Source: Pieris napi (lineage: Eukaryota > Arthropoda > Insecta > Lepidoptera > Pieridae). Taken from it: DNA of 64,000 nt. The position numbers and the translations under genes are program-made. Below are positions 54,666 through 64,000 of this stretch, in pieces (within the stretch, counting starts at the first letter, position 1; every line of letters starts with the position of its first letter). The notes under the pieces were generated by a model. That model saw only the letters and a list, made by a program, of their open reading frames with translations. It was not told the origin of the DNA and did not search any database. Where the stretch lies: contig NC_062236.1 of assembly GCF_905475465.1 (NCBI RefSeq), positions 1,002,001-1,066,000 on the forward strand, in the 5' to 3' direction.

Positions 54666-55384
54666 TCTTTCTGTAGCAGTCTTTCGTTCGCAACTCGAAC
54701 TCGATTTTAAAATGACTTTCAAATCGATATATATAGTTTTTTCTAGTGAAGTTTTATTTTAAGATTTCCTTCATGCATAACAAATTTACAAAAAATAATA
54801 ATATTAAAAGTAGATAATAAATAACCAACAAAATAATCTATCAGGATGTCTCAAAAGCAATTGATCTAATCAATCTTTGCCTGGACTAAGTCTTTGTGAT
54901 TTATGGGGCATTAAACACAGTTTGGAAATACAATATCGTTTATTTCGTTGTGTTTACAAGATATATACGACGCATACAACGGAGCAATTGGACAAAAGGA
55001 GTACGTCATACGCCGCCCATGGACACTCACACTGGCGCTTTCAAGCACTGGCTTTAAAAATTAAATGCGGGATGTGAGAATTAGTTTAAATACGATTCTG
55101 TAACTCACTTTTCAAACTCACACAGCGGTTTTCGCATCGGCGGTCGCTCTCAAGTCAGTCGTGAAGCAGTCATTTTATGATTTGGCATTCTGAAAAGGTG
55201 GGAGTGCTCATGTGTTGGCAGTGCTCAATTCTGTAACACCATTAGGGCGGTAATAGGGATATAACCATTGCTATACCGAAAGGTTTTTTAATACTATTAT
55301 AATTTTTATACAAGTGTTATTTTTTTTACTGATTCATATGTGTACATTATGTTACCTATAGACATGATGTTTTGGATTTTTTTT
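54666..55384. other. Mostly unassigned; small LINE tail piece at 55008-55055
   Basis: ACGCCGCCCATGGACACTCA near 55012 is a LINE 3' UTR fragment (minus). 55085-55260 is GC-richer but unrecognised. Confidence 0.4.
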
Positions 55385-55775
55385 AATAGAACGGGGCAAA
55401 CTGCCACGCGGCTCACCTGATGTTAAGTGATACCGCCGCCCATGGACACTCTCAATGCCAGGGCTCGCGATTGCGTTGTCGGCTTGCTTTTAAGAATTGG
55501 TACGTTTTTTCTTGAAGGACTTTAAGTCGAATCTGTTCGGAAATACTTCAGTGGGCAGCTGGTTCCAAATAGTGGGGGTGCGCGGTCTGTCTTAAAAAAC
55601 TCTAAGTTGTGGAATCACGGACCTGAAGTTGATACGCGTGGAATTTCGAATTCTACCTCAACGTCCGATGAGAAAACTCAGCTGCCGAACAACTCCTTCG
55701 AACACTCCATGGTAAATGCGGTAGAAGATGCAGAGTGACCCCACATCTCTACGCAACGCCAAGGGATAATTAGTA
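55385..55775 (-). repeat. LINE 3' end, longest tail fragment (about 390 bp)
   Basis: From AACGGGGCAAACTGCCACG, GCGGCTCACCTGATGTTAAG to CGCAACGCCAAGGGATAATT. The right-hand part in reverse complement encodes LALRRDVGSLCIFYRIYH-like residues, the same C-terminal motif as in the large LINE at 17722-20031, so the two families are related. Confidence 0.8.
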
Positions 55776-56380
55776 TGAAGTCATTATTATTATCGACCAT
55801 TGAATATTTGTTAATTTATAGATCTAGCAACATTGACAAGTAAAATCAACCACTGTTAACGGTTTTGAACCCATTCGAGTTATTAATCATTATAGTGATT
55901 ATGGCAGCTGACACTAATGCCATTGCTCTGACACTAATAATAATGACCGAAGTTACTATTACTATAGAAAATCAAAGAGTATGTTAATTAGTAGATCTAA
56001 CAACATTGACAAATCAAATAAAGCATAATATAATGACAATAACAGCGCCCGCCAGCCATTGCGCCATTGCTTCGACATATATAATGTAAGGGTTAAACGT
56101 TGGGGCCCTTACTACGCAACATATGTATATGAAGCACAGTCAACATAATAACAATTTCTAACGAATGCAAATACTCTACAACTTTCAATAAAGTTGACAT
56201 TAAAAGTCGAGACGTGTTTATCAACTTGCACAGAATATTCAAAACGTAAGGGCTTATTATTCACGCGGCACACTCGCGGCAAACGGAAAAATCCAATTAA
56301 GTTCATACGAGCACGCGGCCCCGCCCTGGCTCAGCCACTCAGTTTGGACTAGGAGGTGCTGATTGGCCTTACCGTATTAA
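55776..56380. other. Local duplication; no gene seen
   Basis: GTTAATTTATAGATCTAGCA (55810) recurs as GTTAATTAGTAGATCTAACA (55983), both followed by ACATTGACAA. 56260-56370 is GC-rich for the window. Confidence 0.4.
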
Positions 56381-56545
56381 TCCTTAAAACATACCGTTTC
56401 ACAATTTGACGATTTCACTTCGATAGATTATAATCTACCGAATAATAATACGTTAAATTGTAAGCAGTACGTTGAGTTCACAATTTTTCGACAGTTTATA
56501 ATCTCGCGAGATAGATTACAATCTAACGGTTTTTACAATTTTACG
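56381..56545. promoter_or_regulatory. Cluster of GATTA-type palindromes, possible regulatory element
   Basis: TAGATTATAATCTA (56424-56437) and ATCTCGCGAGAT (56501-56512) are perfect palindromes, and TAGATTACAATCTA (56512-56525) is nearly so. GATTA/TAATC cores are bound by many homeodomain proteins. No transcription start can be assigned, so this is only a candidate; it could also be the remains of a repeat. Confidence 0.3.
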
Positions 56546-57889
56546 TTGACATATATATTATTTATTAATAACACATTTAATATTTCAAATTTATTTTTAT
56601 TGAAGCTTTATCAACAGTCGCACGCAACCACTAAACTGGACTTGCTTGTTTCTCGCGTATGTGTGCGTGAACCTATTTTGTATCGTTAAAACCTTAAATC
56701 AATCATTTAATTTAAAAATGGTGGTAATTTCATTTACCCCGTAAACCAATACATACCTCATATGTAATCTAAAGGCGATTTTTTTTAAATAAACTAAATG
56801 ATTTCAATACTTGCTAGTAAATGTGGTGTGCGAGTTAATGGAATTAATGTCCAATACTCGTGTTAATAGATATTACAGTAATATAGATATATTATTTTAT
56901 TATAATTGAAGACAATATCAATAATGATTTTTAAAGAATTTTTACAACAAATTAATGATATTTAATAATAGATTAAGTTTTTAATTCCGAGTCTTATTAA
57001 TGAGTAAATATTTTTTTTAGCTCCTAGACTATAGCACTTGTACTAACGACTACTTTTCAATAACATTAATGGAACGGCCACCGTTATTACGTTTTCACGA
57101 CCGTTACACCGTAAACTTTGCGCCGTTTTAATTTCATTCACTATTTATTCGCTGCCGAAATAAAAAATTCTTTTTTGGAGATATAATTTAATTTTTCGTG
57201 CACAAAACGGAATATTTTTGCGAAAAGCAAAAAATAGTTTGAAAGGAAATTTTGTATTCAAAGTACCTATTAATCATACAAAGAGAAATGTTTAGTACTT
57301 AAAATGAGTAAAAGCCTGTTTATTTTCAATCATTACAAAAGAATATACTTACACTCTAGATTTGTTACATACATATCTTTCTTGTTATCCTAATATCCTA
57401 GCTTCCTTCAATACCGTTGATCGGAACCCCATAAAGGCCTCCTCCACGTCTCTTTTGTAAAGTAGCTATAATAGACTTAACGCAACCAAAATTCCCGACC
57501 ACATACATTTTTCCTAAGTCCCTTCATTAAGTTCTTACTGAAACATACAGTGATTGTAAAAAAAAGCCACAACCCCCAACTATATATTATATTTATTTCA
57601 TAATTTTCTGCCACATAGCTTTAGTGGGTGCTAAGCGTTTTGTCCTTTTATGTCACTTTTATTTGATTTAAGACATGGCGGTTTTTACTCGAGTATTATC
57701 TTCTTCTTATTTATTAACAGCGCACATCGAAAAATCATTGTTTCGGACATCAACAGGTGAGAAACGTTTAGACCGCAGTGGTCTTGTACCAAGATTATGT
57801 ATGTAAAATACATACAAATCCCAACTTCTAAGCCTAAATAGAACCAATATTAAAACAATGATAGGGACAATTACGGGTCATTGTCTCCT
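56546..57889. other. No gene seen
   Basis: About 1.3 kb of AT-rich DNA without recognised features. Confidence 0.3.
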
Positions 57890-58100
57890 TAATAAACATC
57901 TTTTTGTCCTAGGCGCGACATACAGCCCCTAGTGCAGAGGCTGTTTCAGCGCAGCGGAATCAGTCACCCACGTAGTCCTGGAATGCGAGGCTATGGCTAA
58001 TCAACGTGCAGAAATCTTCGGAACAGTGAGGTCGCTCCGTGAAGTGCCCAGGAGACTTATGTGCTTCTGGAGGGAGCTAGGCTGGCTAAATTAGCCAGCA
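57890..58100 (+). pseudogene. R1/I-like LINE ORF C-terminal zinc-finger relic
   Basis: The plus-strand frame reads CRGCFSAAESVTHVVLECEA, then MANQRAEIFGTVRSL and LMCFWRELGWLN, stop (58096). The C..C...ES..H...EC arrangement is the C-terminal zinc-knuckle (C-C-H-C) of several LINE groups with the downstream L..FW.ELGWL ending. The first cysteine is preceded by an in-frame stop. Short 3' UTR follows. Confidence 0.65.
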
Positions 58101-58247
58101 CTTTTCTTACAACAGACCAATTATGAGATATTATTGAATACAAAAATTCCAATTAAAGAAATATTTTATATGAAGCTAAGTGTGATAAATGAGTCCACCC
58201 ACCTATAACCTACATTCAAATCCATTTATCCGAAAAGAGTGTTAGTA
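58101..58247. other. Flank between two LINE pieces
   Basis: Includes the 3' UTR of the relic before it and the target site of the next insertion. Confidence 0.35.
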
Positions 58248-58363
58248 TTTTTTTTTTTATAAAATAGGGGGGCAAACGAGCTTGCGGGACGACCAAAAAG
58301 GGCAGTCTGCGCAGCCCATAGACACCCATTTTTAGTGGGTGCGTTGCCGGCCTTTGAGGGAGG
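58248..58363 (-). mobile_element. Dead-on-arrival LINE insertion, about 115 bp, same family as the large LINE
   Basis: Poly(T) on the plus strand followed by ATAGGGGGGCAAACGAGCTT, GCGGGACGACCAAAAAGGG and CTTTGAGGGAGG, nearly identical to 17640-17755. TAGTAT flanks it at 58243-58248 and 58364-58369, giving clean borders for an extremely 5'-truncated copy. Confidence 0.85.
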
Positions 58364-58369
58364 TAGTAT

Positions 58370-58951
58370 GACTCAGGTAAGTCAATAACGCATTGCATTT
58401 TAACTACAGGTCTATACTCACAATCTTACCCTTAGATCTCAACTACACCTGTTTTTAGAACGACACTAAATACATAAATGTTTTTAGTTAGCAAGTATCC
58501 ATAACGACAGTATATACAATTCATCCGGGAGTAGCCCTAACCAGTTATTTAAACAACAGATTCTAACTCGAGATAAAAGCTCTTCATTGTATTTTGTTTT
58601 TCCATAAGCCGTTGTGATTCTCCCGAGGCCAGTATTGTTTCATTGTGCTCTGTTTATTCAAATACGCAAAATACGTGATCATGATTTTATTTATCTATCA
58701 TTTTACCTTAGAAAGGTTTTCTAGTCAACAATTTCGACACGTGCCTATATTTTATGTATTTCTGTGGTACGTTCCGTGTGTATGTGTTACAGACACAAAC
58801 ACTTATATCTCATTTCCTGCGTACAGTGACATTCTTACTAGAAATACGCGGTCATGATCAATCTGGCCTAGGTATATTTTTAGACCGAAGTCCCGAAAAA
58901 TCCTGTCTTTTCCAATTTCTGTATATCACTAATCACTTTGCCATATATTCT
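58370..58951. other. No gene seen
   Basis: Two overlapping frames of about 70 codons lack motifs. Confidence 0.3.
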
Positions 58952-59330
58952 ACTAGCAGACCGGCCAAGCGTTGCTGTGGCTAAGGTTTTTGTTATATTA
59001 CATAGTAGCAAACTATTCAAGGGAAACGGTAGCAGAACACCAGTCATGGGGACCATCATGCTTTTTTGGTGGTTATGCCATTAAATTGTAGCTTATGTGA
59101 AACGTTGGTATTTTCAACACAGCGCCATCTGTTAGAATTGTGACTATCATATGATAAACAAATATTTAGCAATAAAATAATATTGGCGGTATAAATTGGG
59201 ATGTAAGCTATCCTATCTTTTAAGTTGGATCAAACTACACACGGTGTGCAAATTTGATTGATATCGGTTCGGTAGTTTAGGAGTCCATAGCGGACAAACA
59301 ACGTGCCACGTAATTTATATATATTAAGAT
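58952..59330 (+). repeat. ACTAG-head interspersed repeat (family 4), copy 2
   Basis: Same 379-bp length and ends as 26047-26425, same orientation, about 16 mismatches. Confidence 0.8.
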
Positions 59331-60059
59331 TTATTATAGTACAGGCTGTAACAAATGAGAGCAAATAAAATGTTGATTATAAAACCTAAGACTGTTTAAA
59401 GAATAAAAAGTTAGAATTAACTGTGATAGTTAGCATAGTTACCTCTTATTAATAAGAACAAAATATATATAACTCAATGGTTAAATACCAACAAAATTTA
59501 AAGAATTGTGTAAACCTGAAATTTAATCCCATGTTAATTTGTTTGCATATCAGAGAAATTGGTATTTTATTCCTTAAATAACGACTGCAGTAAAATTAAA
59601 ATGTAAACATATTAACTGAATTGACAATTTTATCGAAAGACATTAAAAAAATTAAAACATCGAGTCCAATTGCAATAAATGTCAGTTCTCGAGCGAGTTA
59701 ATGGTGCATTTATACAATTTTATAACAGTTTTTGCTTAAACGGACACAAATTATTGAACAAGCTGTCTGTTATAGGCAGGTATATAAATAGGCATTTTTT
59801 TTTAAACTTTTTACAAATCTAAAAACTTGCTATATATATATGTAAAAGTATTGCAAGCGTAGTTTTGATTTTTTGGAAGCGCAGTAGTAGTTTCTATCTG
59901 GAATGTTATGAAATAAGTTGATGATATGACAGCAAAATTATTGTTGTGCTAATCATAATAATAAAAAATAAATAATTTCTGTTATAGCCAGCTTTATAAA
60001 TAGGCATTGATTTTTTTTTACTTCTCACACATTTAAAAAACTTACCATATACTTTTTTT
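59331..60059. other. No gene seen
   Basis: Unassigned; TATAAATAGGCAT recurs near 59783 and 59994 with similar flanks (a diverged local duplication, continuing near 60310). Confidence 0.35.
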
Positions 60060-60302
60060 TTTAAAGACAATTCACACCAATTAACCGAGTCCTATGCTAA
60101 GCTGGTGAAGCTTGTGTTATGGGTACTAGGCAATGGATATACATACATATTATAGATAGACATATAAATACGTATTTAAACACCCAAGACCTAAGCACAA
60201 CACCAAATGCTCGTCACATCGATGTTCGTCTCAGCCGGGGATCGAACCCGGGACCCATGGATTTGCAGTCAGGGGTACTAACCACTAGACCAATGAGTCG
60301 TC
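60060..60302 (-). repeat. tRNA-like SINE, second family, copy 2
   Basis: Reverse complement of 53252-53512: TCAGCCGGGGATCGAACCCG (B box) and ACTAACCACTAGACCAATGA (A box) at the right end; GACAATTCACACCAATTAAC and an A-run at the left. Confidence 0.8.
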
Positions 60303-60754
60303 AAACTTCATGACGTATAGTTTTAATTTTTTGGAAACGGAGCAGTTTTAGCAGGAATGTTATGAAATAATTTGAAAACATGTCAGCAAAACTATTGATG
60401 TGCTGTAACATTTTTAGTGTAAACACATTTTGTTGTCTAAATAAATAATTTGATTTATCAAGTGCCCTTGCCCCTGCAAGTGAGTACCATTTCTATTGTA
60501 TGTCGGTTTTATGCGTAAATTAATTTCAGAACCTTTGAGTTAGAATGCAGTCATGAGTTAAATAGATTCATTTGAAGTTGCAAATACTTAAGCTCTTTTA
60601 TCTCACACAGACAGACAGTTGAAATTTGAACGCTTAATACCTCAATGGGATTCATTGCTCATTCTGGTATTCATTATGATTTCCTAGTATTCATTGGGTT
60701 GGTAATTATTTTTAATAAATATTTGATTTTACAACAAAATCTACATTTCATGTT
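60303..60754. other. No gene seen
   Basis: Unassigned. Confidence 0.3.
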
Positions 60755-60928
60755 GTAGCACCAGCTGTCCACTGAAGTATTGCCGAACCAATTGGACTGA
60801 GGGTCCTTCAAGAAAAGATCTTACCAATTCTTAAAAGGCCGGCAACGCACTCGCGAATCCTCTGGCATTGCGAGTCTATGACCAGTTTGATAAAAAAAAA
60901 TTTGCCCCCTGTTTGATAAAAAAATACA
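60755..60928 (+). repeat. LINE 3'-end fragment
   Basis: GTCCACTGAAGTATTGCCGA, GGACTGAGGGTCCTTCAAGA, TCTTAAAAGGCCGGCAACGC, then a shortened 3' UTR with a duplicated GTTTGATAAAAAA end. Confidence 0.75.
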
Positions 60929-61547
60929 ACATTTCAATAAATCAATCTAAAAATATAATTTGTTACAAAATTCCAACTAGACATTATAGCGCTGGTCCCG
61001 CCATGTCATATAGCTTATTAGTAGCGGGGTCATTATAACCCCGATCTGATCTACGTCAGAATATATGTCAAAACTTAATAGTTTTGTTATTAAGTGTTAG
61101 TATCTTGTACAAAGTACTGTTTAATAACAGTACTTCGTTAATTAGCTTTTAGTTTAAATATAATATATACCTGCATATATGAAGATATTAATAATAGTAA
61201 TTAAGCTTAATTTATGCCTTGAAACATTCATCCATCTTTACAAAATATACAAACTTAAATTAATTTTTTTTTTATATATTTATTTTTTATTTCAAAGGAC
61301 CTCTTATTATAGGCCTCCTCCAATTTGCTCCATCTCAATCTTAAGTATTTTATCTCCAAAAATTTCCTGTATGAAGATATATGTATTATATCTATATGCA
61401 TTTTTGAATTATGTTTGGGTTGCCTGTAAGAAAGCTTTTAGCTATAAGACCGCCCATTTATGTCCCTTGTCTTCGTTAATTTAATCTTATTTTTCTCCGG
61501 TTTGTGCAATTGTTATGTAAATAAAATGCTATTATTGTTTATTCTTG
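60929..61547. other. No gene seen
   Basis: The 101-codon frame at 61179-61484 is hydrophobic and AT-driven, with no family motif. Confidence 0.3.
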
Positions 61548-61564
61548 CCTAGCTTTAACTAAAA

Positions 61565-61841
61565 TAAATATATCACTAGCGCCACAACCTCTTTAGGTCT
61601 GGGCCTCAGATTTCGGAATCTATTTCATGATCATTTTTTTAAGTCTAATAGGCAAGTAGGTGATCAGTCTCCAGTGCCTGACACACGCCGTCGACTTTTT
61701 TCCTGACGATGTTTTCCTTCACCGTTCGAGCAAATGTTAAATGCGCACATAGAAAGAAAGTCCATTAGTGCACAGCCGGGGATCGAACGTACGACCTCAG
61801 GTACGAGAGTCGCACGCTGATGCCACTAGGCCAACACTGCT
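61565..61841 (-). repeat. SINE, full length, with perfect 17-bp target duplication
   Basis: CCTAGCTTTAACTAAAA occurs at 61548-61564 and 61842-61858. Between them is an entire SINE: AT tail and AGCGCCACAACCTCTTTAGG at the 3' side, and the tRNA-like head (reverse complement of GGGGATCGAACGTACGACCT, CTAGGCCAACACTGCT) at the 5' side. Best-preserved copy in the window and the best choice for defining the family. Confidence 0.9.
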
Positions 61842-61858
61842 CCTAGCTTTAACTAAAA

Positions 61859-63440
61859 GCGAGTATTAAAATTATCAAACATATTAATATAAAAATAATA
61901 AACTAATAAGTCTGGTATATTTATGTATATTTTTCAATATCAAAATATAAATGTAAAAATTTAATCAAAACTAACTTGAAATAACACAACCCTTTCTTGT
62001 GCTGTTGAACGGAAATCTGCAATAAAATGCATCAGGTACAAGAGAAGGGTTAAATTAAGTTTTCTTATAATTTCTTTGATTAAAACATTTTTATTATTAT
62101 ACTAATCCCTGTTTTTGTGAAGTTAAATGGTTTCAATTTTGCTTAATTAACTTAAAAATAGAAAAAAGAATAGGAGAAGAAATTACTAGGAAATTGTTAA
62201 CGAAACACAGTAAGTAAATTTTGAAAACATAATGAAAAACTGAAATTCAAATTCTAAACAATTTTAATACATTTTCGAATAGCCCCCCAATAACAATCAA
62301 ATTTTCCCCCTGTGGGCCCAACGTTGAGAAACACTGACTAAGAGTTTAAAGAGTGTTTTATTTATTTGACCACGCATCTCCTTCTTTCGTTCGTGATATC
62401 CAAGGAATTTCAAGGGACCGAGAAATTTTAATCGTTATAGAGAGGTTTCGTTATAGGTAGAGGAGAATGAATGTATGGGTTCTGTGTTAAACCAAACAAA
62501 TTTAACTCATTTTTACGTATTTTCGTTGTAACGAATGACGTACTATGGTATTTTTGGGTAATGTTCGTATAGGTTTCCTGTCCGTTTGCCTTCTGTCCTA
62601 TAAAAGATAATTGTTTTTCGGTTTATTTTTACTATAAGCGCTCTGATGTAAAAATAATATAAAAATTACAACATAATAGCACTAAAATATTTCCAACTGC
62701 ATGCGCTCTATGAAACATAATTTATGTCTTGTACTGAAAGGAGGGTAGGCAGTAAAATTACGATTACGCAACCCAGCGTCAATGACTGGAAACTCTGATA
62801 ACTTTGGGTCGAAACACCGTTTGGCATAACGTTTACCTTCGATATTCGCGTTCCTTTATAAGCATCTTTTTATCAGGTTTGGGCAAGCATTGCCGGTTAA
62901 AATGAGGGTACTAGCATACGGATGATCATAGAATGGGCGATTGTGTTTGATCGAGTTCCAATTCTGGGTTGAGCCACATTGCCAATAAATTTTTCAAAAT
63001 ATTTTTCATATTTGATAGAGTGAGTAGGAATGACGAAAAGAAAATGGACAAGAAGTAGAAAGCAGGATAGGATAGACATAATGGCATTGCTGACGTCATA
63101 AAGACACGTCAAAGAACTTCTACAATAACGGGATGAACAAATTGCCATCAAAATAGTAAAATTTTATAGATAATTTGAGCCAATACTTTGATTAGCTGAA
63201 ATAAAAACATACCAAAATTGTTACCTATATAACAAAGTTTTCATAGAAAACTCCATTTATTGACCGAATATTTCTAAAAATTTAAATTCTAAGTTATACT
63301 CGTAAATAACGTTTGGTCGCATTTGACACATCGTGTACGTATACTCTGTGACCATGACCAGTCGCATTAGGAAAAAGACCCACCACTGCCAAATACGTCT
63401 GCAAGCTAGTTTAAGCATAAATAAAGTTTTTACACTTTTT
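61859..63440. other. No gene seen
   Basis: About 1.6 kb unassigned. A CCTGTCCGTTTGCCTTCTGT piece at 62578 may be a remnant LINE tail. Confidence 0.3.
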
Positions 63441-63528
63441 GAAGTTATACTTCTTTAGGCGCGTTATGAAAATTTGATGAGAGTGAAATTTTAAGATGCG
63501 CGCGCACCGTGACTATGTTACACTTAAT
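63441..63528 (-). mobile_element. Short inverted-repeat element, right-end fragment
   Basis: GAAGTTATACTTCTTTAGGC, GCGTTATGAAAATTTGATGA, GAGTGAAATTTTAAGATGCG and CGCGCACCGTGAC match the right end of 47239-47753 in reverse complement. The opposite end is not visible. Confidence 0.6.
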
Positions 63529-64000
63529 GTAAGAGAATAATAATAAATATTTATTTAATTTTTCAAATGTAAACTGAAATTTATTGGCTATAATGACTCC
63601 TTTTCCAGTCTTTTATTATTTAATTGTAATTATTCGGTTCTCGCGGCGCAACTACCTACATAGGCTCCGTGCTGTCTTTCTTTTAAAAAATACTACTTGT
63701 GATCAATGCGACTTTAATAAATGTTAAAACGTTTAATAAAACTATTAAGTAATAGATAAATGTATAATCAGTGCTCAAGAGAACGAAACACATCAGGATT
63801 TTAAAGTGTTTTAACGAGGCTTCAACTGACGTGCCACGCTTTCAACAATCAAACGGATTCATGACACTGTTGAGTTTTTGTGAGGTTGTGACGTCTAGTG
63901 CTAAAAGTGACTAAAGTGTCTTCTGAAAAATCTTAGTGCAAAACGAAATACAAATATTAAACAGACATTAGTCATCCATACGAACTGGTTACAAAATTAT
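63529..64000. other. No gene seen
   Basis: The last 200 bp are less repetitive and could lead into a gene beyond the right edge, but there is no supported start or exon. Confidence 0.3.

Noticed and set aside
61179..61484. 101-codon hydrophobic frame as a membrane protein
   Set aside because: Dominated by AT-rich codons, no start context or homologous pattern that I recognise.

Overview
This 64 kb window is AT-rich animal nuclear DNA, almost certainly from a moth or butterfly (ditrysian Lepidoptera). The evidence is the repeat complement: about 17 copies or pieces of a tRNA-derived SINE with an intact-looking B box (the type often called Metulj-like in butterflies), a deletion derivative very close to canonical piggyBac with TTAA target sites, lepidopteran-style jockey/CR1-type and RTE-like LINEs, a Penelope-like element and a Tc1/mariner relic. 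I see no rRNA, no free-standing tRNA gene, no CRISPR array, and nothing bacterial. Exon-intron logic (a GT...AG intron near the left end) fits a eukaryote.

No complete host protein gene can be supported. The only spliced, gene-like locus is at 73-540 (minus strand): two exons giving a 95-residue reading frame that resembles the N-terminal helix-turn-helix part of a repeated lepidopteran DDE-transposase-like family. The only long open frame is the 769-residue frame at 17722-20031 (minus), a 5'-truncated LINE whose reverse transcriptase keeps its catalytic aspartates. Everything else that codes is a broken transposon remnant.

Layout. 0-9.4 kb: spliced fragment, decayed LINE reverse transcriptase (1135-2035), and three copies of an apparently undescribed short inverted-repeat element (3470-3850, 5319-5824, 6627-7050), the last two facing in opposite directions. 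9.3-10 kb: Penelope-like C-terminus and 3' region with a hammerhead-like relic. 10-17.5 kb: SINEs, a SINE nested in a LINE tail, a diverged local duplication, a Tc1/mariner relic. 17.6-20 kb: the large LINE. 20-38 kb: mostly unassigned AT-rich DNA with scattered SINEs, LINE C-termini and the 'ACTAG-head' repeats. 38.4-39.6 kb: piggyBac derivative nested in a LINE tail, next to a second LINE tail. 40-46 kb: microsatellite, LINE relics, and a Penelope copy with a perfect 72-bp inverted repeat followed by an RTE-like insertion, the junctions marked by three copies of one 14-bp target sequence. 46-53 kb: another short element nested in a LINE tail, more LINE ends. 53-64 kb: a second tRNA-like SINE family (two copies), LINE pieces, a palindrome cluster at 56.4-56.5 kb that could be regulatory, and a near-identical repeat pair partner (58952-59330).

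The window therefore reads as intergenic or intronic sequence. Its main content is a layered history of transposition, and several nestings give a clear relative order of events. Family names are from recognition of motifs by eye; no alignment or database search was run.
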